17,225 nucleotides of DNA from Caribbeanibacter sp964518305 (GTDB taxonomy: Bacteria > Gemmatimonadota > Gemmatimonadetes > Palauibacterales > Palauibacteraceae), in assembly GCA_964518305.1 (NCBI GenBank), contig CAZFDK010000056.1, forward strand, positions 1 through 17,225, read 5' to 3'. The notes under the pieces were generated by a model. That model searched no databases and was not told the origin of the DNA. It saw only the letters and a program-made list of their open reading frames with translations. Positions 9,431-15,993 of the stretch are shown here, piece after piece. Made by a program: the position numbers and the translations under genes. Every line of letters starts with the position of its first letter. Within the stretch, counting starts at the first letter, position 1.

Positions 9431-10973
9431 CTCCGGAGGCGGTTCCCTCGCGCTCGAGCTCGGCTTCCTCCATTTCCTCGTCGATCTCCTCGTCGAAATC
9501 GACGTCCCCGGCCTCCTCGACCTCCGCGGCGTCGGGCGGTGCGAGTCCGTGCTCCTCGGCCTCCTCCGGCGTTGGGGCAGCGGCCTCGGCCTCCGCCTCC
9601 TCGGATTCTGCCGGCACGGCCTTAGCCGCTTCCACGGCCTCGGCGTCTACCTTGGAGACCTCCGCAGGCTCGTCGACGTCCTCCACTTCTTCGACGATGG
9701 TGAGCTCGTCGATGACGTCGACCAGGGCTTCGGCCTCCTCCTCGTCGATGCCCGGAACCTCGAGGAAGTCCTCCTCGTCCATGTCGAGGACGTCGAAGAA
9801 GGTGCTGATCCCCACGGCCTCCAGCGCCGAGATCGTCTCTTCAGCGATGTCTCCCAGCTCGGACAGGGGGAAGTCGGCGACTTCGTAGTCTCCCTCTTCG
9901 CCGAAGATCGCCTCGCCGCCTCCCTGCTCCATCCAGTCGGTGCTCGAATAGAGATCGATCTGCCAGCCGATGAGCTGGGAGGCCAGGCGGACGTTCTGCC
10001 CGTTCCGACCGATGGCCACGGAGAGCTGGTCCTCGTCCACCACCGCCGTGACCACGTGGCGGTCCGCGTCGGAGACCACCTTGACGACCTCCGCCGGCGC
10101 CAGGGCGCGGCGGGCGAAGATCTCCGGGTCCGGGTGCCAGGGCACGATGTCGATGCGCTCTCCGGAAAGCTCCGAGACCACGGCCTGGACGCGTGAACCC
10201 TTCAGGCCCACGCACGCCCCCACCGGGTCCACGGACTCGTCCCGCGAGGAGACGGCGATCTTGGTCCGGCCGCCGGCCTCACGGACGATGCGTCTGATCT
10301 CCACCAGCCCCTGGGCGATCTCCGGCACCTCGAGCTCGAAAAGCCGGGCCACGAAGGCCGGATCCGCGCGGGAGAGGATCAGGCGCGGACCCCGGGGCGT
10401 GTCCTCCAGCTTCTGGAGGATCGCCCGAATCGGGTCGCCCTGCCGGAACCGCTCGCGGGGATTCTGCTCGCGCCACGGGATGAAGGCCTCTGCCTCGCGG
10501 GCCTCGTTCAGCAGCACCATGAGCTTGCCGCGCTCGATCTGCTGCACCTCGCCCGTGACGAAGTCCCCGACGCGGTCCGAGAACTCCTCCTTGATGCGGT
10601 CCCGCTCGCCCTCCCGGACGCGCTGGATGATCCGCTGTTTCGCCGCCATCACGGCGTTCCGGCCGAAGTCCGAGAAGTCCACGGGGATCTCCATCAGGTC
10701 CCCGGCCTCGAACTCGGGGTCGTCCCACTGTGCCTCTTCGAGGTCGACCTCCCGCGCCGGGTCCTGGACGTCCTCGACGACCTCCTTCAGGACGACGATC
10801 TCGATGTCGCCGTCGTCCTGGATCTCGATCTCGGCGTCCACGGGTCCTCCGAAGCGCTTCGCCAGCGCCGCGTGGATGCCCTCGCGGATCAGGTCGTGGA
10901 GCTCCGCCTGGGACAGCGACTTGTTCGCTGCCATGATACGGAACGCCTCCACGACGGAGCCCTGCTCGCTCAT
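9423..10973 (-). CDS. nusA: Transcription termination/antitermination factor NusA
   Basis: RNA polymerase-bound factor controlling pausing, termination and antitermination. The product is 516 residues. Order: polymerase-binding N-domain (about 5-130), S1 (about 135-200), KH1 (about 230-295, GLKG 256-259) and KH2 (about 300-345, GRNG 322-325). A single helix-hairpin-helix repeat follows (about 385-422, with FLEVPGIDEEEAEALV). The last 90 residues are strongly acidic, Glu/Ala-rich and Pro-poor. ATG 10973 is chosen because MSEQGSVVEAFRIMAANKSL matches family N-termini. Its Shine-Dalgarno is weak (GGGAT). The same frame is open for 86 codons upstream, encoding an Asp/Ile run without a start codon near it, which I regard as untranslated in this frame. 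It lies 91 bases after rimP and overlaps the YlxQ-like gene. Confidence 0.96.
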   Translation of the reverse strand: MSEQGSVVEAFRIMAANKSLSQAELHDLIREGIHAALAKRFGGPVDAEIEIQDDGDIEIVVLKEVVEDVQDPAREVDLEEAQWDDPEFEAGDLMEIPVDFSDFGRNAVMAAKQRIIQRVREGERDRIKEEFSDRVGDFVTGEVQQIERGKLMVLLNEAREAEAFIPWREQNPRERFRQGDPIRAILQKLEDTPRGPRLILSRADPAFVARLFELEVPEIAQGLVEIRRIVREAGGRTKIAVSSRDESVDPVGACVGLKGSRVQAVVSELSGERIDIVPWHPDPEIFARRALAPAEVVKVVSDADRHVVTAVVDEDQLSVAIGRNGQNVRLASQLIGWQIDLYSSTDWMEQGGGEAIFGEEGDYEVADFPLSELGDIAEETISALEAVGISTFFDVLDMDEEDFLEVPGIDEEEAEALVDVIDELTIVEEVEDVDEPAEVSKVDAEAVEAAKAVPAESEEAEAEAAAPTPEEAEEHGLAPPDAAEVEEAGDVDFDEEIDEEMEEAELEREGTASGGE

Positions 10974-11020
10974 ATGATCCCGTGTATCGCTGAAGGTTCG
11001 TGGCTCGTCTTGCTCGTCAT
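10970..11020 (-). CDS. Possible 16-codon leader ORF overlapping nusA start
   Basis: ATG at 11020-11018 opens a frame encoding MTSKTSHEPSAIHGII. It ends in TGA at 10972-10970, so stop and nusA ATG share the ATGA typical of translational coupling. No good Shine-Dalgarno is visible before it. It may be a genuine coupling ORF that helps the weak nusA start, or chance. Confidence 0.25.
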   Translation of the reverse strand: MTSKTSHEPSAIHGII

Positions 11021-11059
11021 CGTCTATATCATCTATATCATCGTCTATCTCATCGTCGT
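11018..11059 (-). repeat. AT-rich short repeat with two-codon minigenes in the nusA leader
   Basis: A degenerate 9- to 12-base repeat of GATGATATA/GATAGACGATGA type, markedly poorer in GC than its surroundings. It contains ATG-AGA-TAG (11053-11045), ATG-ATA-TAG (11041-11033) and ATG-ATA-TAG (11032-11024), followed by the ATG of the 16-codon ORF. These elements lie between the rimP stop (11065) and the nusA start. Confidence 0.7.
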
Positions 11060-11064
11060 CTGCG

Positions 11065-11565
11065 TCACAGGTCGTCCTCGGGCCGGTAGACCAGCGTCGC
11101 CGAGGCGACCGAGGCCAGCGGCACCTCCACGGGCTCGCCGTCGACCCGGAGGAGGATCCTCTCGTCGCCCTCGTCCCGCTCGATTCCCACGAGCTCGCCC
11201 TCCAGTATCTTCCGGCCGTCGTCCAGCGCACCGTATCCCTTGAGTCGCACCTCGCGGCCGGCGAACCGGTCGTAATCCCGGGGGCGGACGAGGGGCCGCT
11301 CCACGCCGGGCGAAGACACCTCCAGGTCGTAGTCCCGCGGGACGTCCGCCCGCTCCGCCAGACACTCGCCGAGCGTCCGGCTGACCCGTGCGCAGTCCTG
11401 CACGCTCACGCCCCCGGAGTCCGGGTCCGTCCCGCCCCGGCGGTCGATGCGGAGCCGCAGATTCTCCGTACGATGCCCGCCGCCTCGCTCCAGGACGACC
11501 AGCTCGAAGCCGAGCCGCGCCAGGACCTCGTCGATGTCGTGCTCCAGCGTGCCGCCGGAGGGCAT
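11065..11565 (-). CDS. rimP: Ribosome maturation factor RimP
   Basis: Assembly factor for the 30S subunit. The product is 166 residues. The N-terminal alpha/beta domain has LARLGFELVVLERGG (15-29) and NLRLRIDRRGG (35-45). The signature DYDLEVSSPGVERPL is at 78-92, and the SH3-like C-domain follows (about 93-166). ATG 11565 has GGGAGA five bases upstream. An in-frame GTG at 11682 would add 39 residues, but it lies across an intrinsic terminator and adds no family sequence. It is the first gene of the rimP-nusA-infB operon and follows a 236-base leader with its own promoter. The order rimP-nusA is nearly universal. Confidence 0.95.
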   Translation of the reverse strand: MPSGGTLEHDIDEVLARLGFELVVLERGGGHRTENLRLRIDRRGGTDPDSGGVSVQDCARVSRTLGECLAERADVPRDYDLEVSSPGVERPLVRPRDYDRFAGREVRLKGYGALDDGRKILEGELVGIERDEGDERILLRVDGEPVEVPLASVASATLVYRPEDDL

Positions 11566-11639
11566 GTTCTTCTCCCGATTCTCGCGCTGAGACGGCCCGC
11601 GCCCGGCTTCCGGAGCCACGTCGTGCTTGCCCTGACCCC

Positions 11640-11673
11640 AAACAAAAAAGTGGGGTCGAAAAGCCTCCCCCAC
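11640..11673 (-). terminator. Intrinsic terminator between pgeF and rimP (possible attenuator)
   Basis: On the minus strand GTGGGG (11673-11668), a 12-base loop and CCCCAC (11655-11650) are followed directly by six T and then GTTT. It ends the murA-pgeF transcript. Because a promoter lies upstream of it (11732-11760), it also sits inside the rimP leader and could act as an attenuator. GACCCCA (11657-11651) can alternatively pair with downstream TGGGGTC (11640-11634). Confidence 0.75.
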
Positions 11674-11687
11674 TCCAACCACGACGC

Positions 11688-11717
11688 GCGGGAGCGACGT
11701 TCGGTCGCGGCTCCCGC
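11688..11717 (-). promoter_or_regulatory. Strong stem-loop at the start of the rimP leader
   Basis: Perfect 8-bp arms, GCGGGAGC and GCTCCCGC, extendable through an inner CGAC/GTCG pairing. It lies about 8 bases after the predicted transcript start. Its 3' arm contains CTCCC, which could instead pair with GGGAG in the 5' arm of the terminator. Confidence 0.6.
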
Positions 11718-11731
11718 ATGTTCAGTCCGCC

Positions 11732-11760
11732 AGTATACCGGAGGGCCCCGGGGCCAGCAA
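11732..11760 (-). promoter_or_regulatory. Candidate promoter for rimP-nusA-infB operon
   Basis: On the minus strand TTGCTG (11760-11755), a 17-base spacer and TATACT (11737-11732). The -10 matches 5 of 6 and the -35 only 3 of 6. It lies between pgeF and rimP, with predicted start near 11725 and a leader of about 160 bases. Confidence 0.6.
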
Positions 11761-11801
11761 CCGACATTTGGCCCGATGGACCGCGACAGGAGGGCCGGTG
11801 C

Positions 11802-12614
11802 TTACACGCCCGCGCCCCCTGCCTGCCAGCCGAGGAAGGCTGCCATCCTCTTCGCTGTCCCCGTACCCCGATGGGAAAAGAAATGATCCGACCCGCACCG
11901 GGTGCAGGCCTCGGAACGCGTGAGGTTGGGCGCCGCGATGCCGCGGCCCGCGGCCCGATCCGCCAGCTCCGCCCGCAAGTCCAGCCGCACCTTTCCGTTG
12001 GCATCGCGCCCCAGGGAACGCACCACTTCCGGTCCCACCTCGTAGCACGAGCCGCAGATGGCCGGCCCCAGATGCACCAGCAGCTTCGATCGCCGGCTCC
12101 CGTATCGCTTCTCCATGGCGGCGAGCCCGGTCTCCAGGATCCCCCCGGCCGTGCCGCGCCATCCCGCGTGCAGGAGCGCTACGGCCCGGTTCTCCGGGTC
12201 CAAAACGAACACCGGCACGCAGTCCGCGACGGTCACCGCCAGGAAGGTCCCCGTCTCGCCAGTGGAGAGACCGTCGGCCTCGCCGGGCACCAGCACGCCG
12301 GTTGGGCGTCCGCACACTTCCACGACACGGCCGCCGTGGACCTGCCGCGGCAGGGCGATTCCCCGCCCGCCCAGCGCCCACAGGGCCGCCTCCACCTGCT
12401 CCAGCCACTCCGCCGGCGGACGGCGGGAGGCAACGCCCAGGTCGCCGGCCTCGGCTCCGGCGGTGACGCCGGCCCGGAGGCCCGGGTGCTCCTCCTCCCA
12501 GGCAACCAGGCGGTGCGCCGGCAGTCCGTTTCCCGGCCGGAGCCGCTCGCCGCCCTCGCCCGGCTCCGGCGCGGGCCCCGCACCTCCGGAGACCTGCTCG
12601 CCGGCTCTCGTCAC
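11802..12614 (-). CDS. pgeF: Laccase-domain purine nucleoside phosphorylase / peptidoglycan editing factor
   Basis: Member of the PgeF/YfiH (laccase-domain) family, whose members act on nucleosides and, in E. coli, help keep wrong amino acids out of peptidoglycan. The product is 270 residues. The metal-site residues are seen at His93 (RQVHGGRVV), Cys132 (VTVADCVPVFVLDP) and His149 (ALLHAGWRGTAGG). GPAICGSCYEVGPEV (184-198) and the C-terminal RCGSDHFFSHRGTGTAKRMAAF (239-260) are family blocks. The first about 50 residues are poorly conserved. The GTG start at 12614 overlaps the murA TGA as GTGA, with GAGGGG upstream. Coupling to murA fits a cell-wall role. Confidence 0.9.
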   Translation of the reverse strand: MTRAGEQVSGGAGPAPEPGEGGERLRPGNGLPAHRLVAWEEEHPGLRAGVTAGAEAGDLGVASRRPPAEWLEQVEAALWALGGRGIALPRQVHGGRVVEVCGRPTGVLVPGEADGLSTGETGTFLAVTVADCVPVFVLDPENRAVALLHAGWRGTAGGILETGLAAMEKRYGSRRSKLLVHLGPAICGSCYEVGPEVVRSLGRDANGKVRLDLRAELADRAAGRGIAAPNLTRSEACTRCGSDHFFSHRGTGTAKRMAAFLGWQAGGAGV

Positions 12615-13900
12615 GAGGGCCCCTCGCGCCGCTCGATCCGCGCTCCCAGGTCCCTGAGCCGTGCCTCGAGGTTCTCGTAGCCGCGCTCGATCTGTCGGAT
12701 GTTGTGGATCTCGCTCCGCCCGTCGGCCGCCATGGCCGCCAGGAGGAGGGCCATCCCGGCCCGGATGTCGGGGCTCTCGAGCTCGCTCCCGTACAGGCGG
12801 GCCGGTCCGATCACCACGGCGCGGTGCGGGTCGCAGAGAACGATCCTCGCCCCCATGGAGACCAGCTTGTCGACGAAGAACATCCGGGACTCGAACATCT
12901 TCTCGTGGATCAGGACCGTGCCCCGGCACTGGGTGGCCACCACCAGGGCGATGCTCATCAGGTCCGCCGGGAAGGCCGGCCAGGGCCCGTCGTCGACCTT
13001 CGGAATCTGGTCGCCCAGGTCCCGCTGGATCTCCATCTCCTGGTCGTCCGGCACGTGTATGCCTTCTTCGCGGACGCTCCAGGTGACGCCGAGTGTCTCG
13101 AAGCCGATGCGTAGCGTGTCCAGGTATTCACCCGGCTGCTCCTCCTCGATGGTGATCTCGGAGTCGGTGACAGCGGCCAGGCCGACGAGGCTCCCGACCT
13201 CCACGTGGTCCGTGCACACCCGATGCTCGCCGCCGCCGAGCCGATCGACACCGTGGATCCTGAGCTCGTGGGTCCCGACCCCGTCGATGCTCGCGCCGAG
13301 CTCGTCGAGGAAGCCGCACAGGTCCTGCACGTGGGGCTCCCGGGCCGCGTTTCGGAGCCGTGTGGTTCCCTCGGCCAGCGCCGAGGCGAGGATCGCGTTC
13401 TCCGTGCCGGTGACCGAGGGCTCGTCCAGGAAGATCTCGGTCCCCTTCAGTTCCTTCGCGCGAAGAACGTAGGTCTGTCCCGCCTCCACGTCGGCGCCCA
13501 GCCGCCCCAGCGCGAGGAAGTGAGTGTCCACGCGCCGACGACCGATGACGTCGCCCCCGGGCGGCGGCAGCTCCAGCTCGCCGAACCGGGCCAGCAGTGG
13601 ACCCGCCAGCAGGATGGACGCACGGATCCGCCCCGCCATCTCCTCCGGGATGGGTCGCTTCTCCAGTGAAGCGGCCTCCACCCCGAGCTCGCCTTCGCCC
13701 GTCCACTCCACTTCGGCGCCCATGTGCTGCATGAGGTCGATCATGGTGTGGACGTCGCGGATGTCCGGGACGTTCGACAGCCGCACGCGCTCTTCCGTCA
13801 GCAGACAGCCGGCCAGGATGGGCAGCGCCGCGTTCTTGTTCCCGGCGGGCCGGATCCGGCCCTCCAGGCTGTGTCCGCCATCGATCACGTATCGGCTCAT
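12611..13900 (-). CDS. murA: UDP-N-acetylglucosamine 1-carboxyvinyltransferase, Asp at the fosfomycin-target position
   Basis: First committed step of peptidoglycan synthesis: transfers enolpyruvate from PEP to UDP-GlcNAc. The product is 429 residues, normal for MurA. The N-terminus has AGNKNAALPILAG (19-31, with the PEP-binding Lys22-Asn23). The loop that carries the active-site Cys115 in E. coli reads LPPPGGDVIGRRRVD (111-125), with Asp117 in place of Cys. DGPWPAFPADLMS, HEKMFESRM and NIRQIERGYENLEARL are all present, so the enzyme appears otherwise intact. ATG 13900 is chosen for MSRYVIDGGHSLEGRIRPAG and GGGAGG five bases upstream; an ATG 13 codons earlier gives only Arg-rich sequence. It is coupled to pgeF. 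No clear promoter is seen upstream. Confidence 0.95.
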   Translation of the reverse strand: MSRYVIDGGHSLEGRIRPAGNKNAALPILAGCLLTEERVRLSNVPDIRDVHTMIDLMQHMGAEVEWTGEGELGVEAASLEKRPIPEEMAGRIRASILLAGPLLARFGELELPPPGGDVIGRRRVDTHFLALGRLGADVEAGQTYVLRAKELKGTEIFLDEPSVTGTENAILASALAEGTTRLRNAAREPHVQDLCGFLDELGASIDGVGTHELRIHGVDRLGGGEHRVCTDHVEVGSLVGLAAVTDSEITIEEEQPGEYLDTLRIGFETLGVTWSVREEGIHVPDDQEMEIQRDLGDQIPKVDDGPWPAFPADLMSIALVVATQCRGTVLIHEKMFESRMFFVDKLVSMGARIVLCDPHRAVVIGPARLYGSELESPDIRAGMALLLAAMAADGRSEIHNIRQIERGYENLEARLRDLGARIERREGPS

Positions 13901-14285
13901 GCGCGCCTCCCGCCGCCGCCTGCGGGCGGCGTTCGGCATCCGGCGTCAGAAGTCGTCATGTGACGAATGGATGAAGGTGGACTGGATGAAGTCGACACGT
14001 CGACGAGCGCGACGCCGCGGCGAGGAGGGACCCTCCCCGCTCTTGTTGCGGGGCGCTGCCGTCGGTACCGCGCCGCGCCACCGGCGGCCTCGGGCCGAAA
14101 ACGTAGACACGGCGGGTGGCACTCGCCACCGGCCGAGCGCGTCCCACGCGGGCCGGATCGCCCCGCTCCGCGGGACCTTGAACTGGTCGGGGGTGTTGAT
14201 GTGGGCGGTGCGGCCGGAGTCCTGCGCCGTGCGAGGCCGGCGTCAGCGGGCCCTCGTTCCCGGGTTTTGCCGGGCCAGCTCCCGG
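13901..14285. other. Divergent intergenic region without recognised gene
   Basis: Long for this window. The open frames across it are Arg/Pro/Gly-rich and lack start signals or family character. It holds an inverted repeat (13953-13966), a 9-base direct repeat (13968-13976 and 13983-13991), GTCGAC twice (13991-14004), and hairpins CCCCGC/GCGGGG (14035-14053) and GGTGGC/GCCACC (14115-14130). No tRNA, RNase P, tmRNA, 4.5S or riboswitch signature was recognised. Confidence 0.6.
13953..13991. repeat. Possible operator: inverted repeat plus direct repeats upstream of murA
   Basis: TCGTCA-TG-TGACGA is a perfect 6-base inverted repeat at 13953-13966. It is followed by TGGATGAAG at 13968-13976 and again at 13983-13991, a 15-base period. 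The cluster is 53 bases upstream of the murA ATG, where a repressor or activator could bind. Function is inference. Confidence 0.35.
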
Positions 14286-14314
14286 TTGAGGGGGCCGAAC
14301 GGCCGCTCTATACT
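14286..14314 (+). promoter_or_regulatory. Sigma-70-type promoter for the plus-strand gene pair
   Basis: TTGAGG (14286-14291), 17-base spacer, TATACT (14309-14314): 4 of 6 and 5 of 6 to consensus. Predicted start is near 14321, giving about a 100-base leader to the ATG at 14421. A GGCCG/CGGCC inverted repeat lies inside the spacer. Confidence 0.7.
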
Positions 14315-14420
14315 CGATGGAAACGCCGTACTCTACAGCGATCGTGGGGATGCTGGCGCGTCGACGGCACCGAAGAGTCGTGTCGTGCCTGGCCAACCCG
14401 ACGGGGGGCACAGAAGAGCC

Positions 14421-14843
14421 ATGCAGATACTTCTGGTCATCGGCCTGATCGTGTGGATCGTGGTGGGCCTGGCCCTCCTCGCGGCCCTGGCGTATTCGTT
14501 TCCCCTCGTCCAGGATCTGCGGAGCCTGATGAGGCGCAGCGACCGGCTGGCCGGCAAGATGAACGATCGAATGGGGCCGGTGATCGACCGGGTGGAGACG
14601 ATCACCGACGACGCGAGCCACATTTACGGCTCACTCCGAGAGGACGTGGAGGAGATCGGCCACGCGGTGGACCAGGGCAGCCGCTCGGCACGCCGGATCG
14701 CCCGGATGGCGGAGAATCGTGCGGCGGAGATCGACGCCCTCATCGAGGTCGCCCAGGAGGAGTGCGAGTCCAAGTTCGTCTCCACCGCCTCCATCCTCGG
14801 GGGCGTGAAGAGCCTCCGGGACCGCTTCTTCGACGGACGCTGA
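14421..14843 (+). CDS. Small single-pass membrane protein with helical cytoplasmic part (DUF948-like)
   Basis: A 140-residue protein. Residues 3-25 (ILLVIGLIVWIVVGLALLAALAY) form one hydrophobic membrane segment at the extreme N-terminus. The rest (about 30-115) is charged, with heptad-like hydrophobic spacing (VIDRVETITDDASHIYGSLREDVEEIGHAV), so probably a long amphipathic helix or coiled coil. The C-terminus is LRDRFFDGR. The architecture resembles DUF948/YtxG proteins, but the resemblance is by shape rather than a clear signature. Function unknown. The start is ATG 14421, the Met just before the membrane segment, with only a poor Shine-Dalgarno. It is first in a two-gene unit behind the promoter at 14286-14314 and is followed after 55 bases by the phospholipase-like gene. 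Confidence 0.8.
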   Translation: MQILLVIGLIVWIVVGLALLAALAYSFPLVQDLRSLMRRSDRLAGKMNDRMGPVIDRVETITDDASHIYGSLREDVEEIGHAVDQGSRSARRIARMAENRAAEIDALIEVAQEECESKFVSTASILGGVKSLRDRFFDGR

Positions 14844-14898
14844 TCCCCCTGGAAACCGACCTGGAGACCGGCGTCCGCCGACCCGAGCCAACGGTGTC

Positions 14899-15981
14899 AT
14901 GACACCTGACGCAACACTGAGGAACATGCTGCCGGACGCCCGCCAGGCGGCCGGCGGTGCCGTCGCCGCCTTCCTCCTGATCGTCCTGGTCCCGGATTCC
15001 GCGTGGGCCTGGGGGCCGGCGACGCACGTGTACCTGAGCACCGAGATCCTGCGGTCCCTGCACCTGCTGGGCGCGCCCACGGCCGCCCTGCTGGCCGCCC
15101 ACCCGGAGAAGTTCGTGTACGGGAGCATGGCCCCGGACATCAGCCTGGCGAAGAAGTACGCCGAGGTGGGCCGACACTCCCACTACTGGCACGTGGGTTG
15201 GGAGATGTGGGAGGAGGCGAAGGGCCGGCCGCCGCTGCGCGCGGCCGCCCTGGGCTACCTCTCGCACCTGGCCGCCGACGTGGTGGCCCACACGTCCTTC
15301 GTACCACGGATGCTCCTGGTCACCTCGTCCACCAAGTCGGTGGGCCACTCCTACTGGGAGCACCGGATGGACGCGGGGCTGGGGCCGGGCTACATGGCCA
15401 CCGCGCGTCGGATCGTGACCGACGGGGACCACGCCGAGGCGGATCGGATGTTCTCGGCCGTGAAATCCCGCACCCTGTTCAGCTTCGACACCAACCGCCA
15501 GATCTTCAAGGGGCTCGTTCAGCTCAGCTACGCCGACGGGTGGCAGAGCCTCTTCGACACTATGATCGACAACTCCCGCTGGGGGCTCCGCACCGAGGAG
15601 CGCCGGCGGTATCTGAGCCACAGCTTCGATGCCGTGGCGGATTTCCTGGTAAACCGGGAATCAGCGGGGGTAACCTCGGGCGACCCGACCGGTGACCGCC
15701 AGATCCCGACGGCGAAGCAGCGTCGCCGGAGCGTCTTACGGGACGGCGGATGGAGAGACCCCGAGCTGCTCGAGGAGGCCGCCGACCAGCTCTTCCCGCT
15801 CCCTTCCGGCGAGACTCCCCGGTGGGACCGACGGACGCCGCCGGGGGCCGAGGGGGAAATCGAGCTGGAGCTGGACCGGCGGGACGAGTCAGTCGGGGCA
15901 GTCGGAACGGAGGAGTCCGCCGAGCCGCTGGTTCGGGACAGCGCCGGTGGCACGTCGCGTCCCACCAGGAAGCGGACGTAG
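14899..15981 (+). CDS. Secreted zinc-dependent phospholipase C-like protein
   Basis: Resembles the zinc-dependent phospholipase C family (bacterial PC-PLC fold). The product is 360 residues from ATG 14899. The signal peptide has a hydrophobic core AVAAFLLIVLV (21-31) and an Ala-Trp-Ala cleavage site, leaving Trp38 as the mature N-terminus; Bacillus PLC also begins with a zinc-binding Trp. Putative zinc ligands follow: GPATH (39-43), GSMAPDI, HSHYWHVG, GYLSHLAADVVAHTSF and GHSYWEHRMD. The last about 80 residues are low in complexity and probably disordered. ATG 14926 (residue 10) would give a more compact signal peptide; neither start has an ideal Shine-Dalgarno. Substrate is unknown. It converges on gatB with only 12 bases between stop codons. 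Confidence 0.85.
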   Translation: MTPDATLRNMLPDARQAAGGAVAAFLLIVLVPDSAWAWGPATHVYLSTEILRSLHLLGAPTAALLAAHPEKFVYGSMAPDISLAKKYAEVGRHSHYWHVGWEMWEEAKGRPPLRAAALGYLSHLAADVVAHTSFVPRMLLVTSSTKSVGHSYWEHRMDAGLGPGYMATARRIVTDGDHAEADRMFSAVKSRTLFSFDTNRQIFKGLVQLSYADGWQSLFDTMIDNSRWGLRTEERRRYLSHSFDAVADFLVNRESAGVTSGDPTGDRQIPTAKQRRRSVLRDGGWRDPELLEEAADQLFPLPSGETPRWDRRTPPGAEGEIELELDRRDESVGAVGTEESAEPLVRDSAGGTSRPTRKRT

Positions 15982-15993
15982 CAGCGGTCGGCC

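Noticed and set aside
11634..11657. GACCCCA/TGGGGTC pairing as the antiterminator
   Set aside because: Its second arm is transcribed only after the T-tract, so it forms too late to block termination; the CTCCC/GGGAG pairing is the better candidate.
11566..11682. N-terminal extension of RimP from GTG 11682
   Set aside because: The extension crosses the intrinsic terminator and its T-tract, shows no family similarity, and ATG 11565 has a good ribosome site.
12615..12929. PgeF start upstream inside murA
   Set aside because: The extra 105 residues are an Arg/Pro/Gly-rich out-of-frame reading of murA; GTG 12614 with the GTGA overlap explains the gene.
14015..14135. Hairpins as a structured RNA gene (RNase P, tmRNA, SRP RNA or riboswitch)
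   Set aside because: None of the conserved core motifs of these RNAs could be found; only isolated short stems.
13956..14420. Open frames on both strands in the divergent region
   Set aside because: Arg/Pro/Gly-rich translations typical of GC-rich noncoding DNA; no start signals and no family match recognised.
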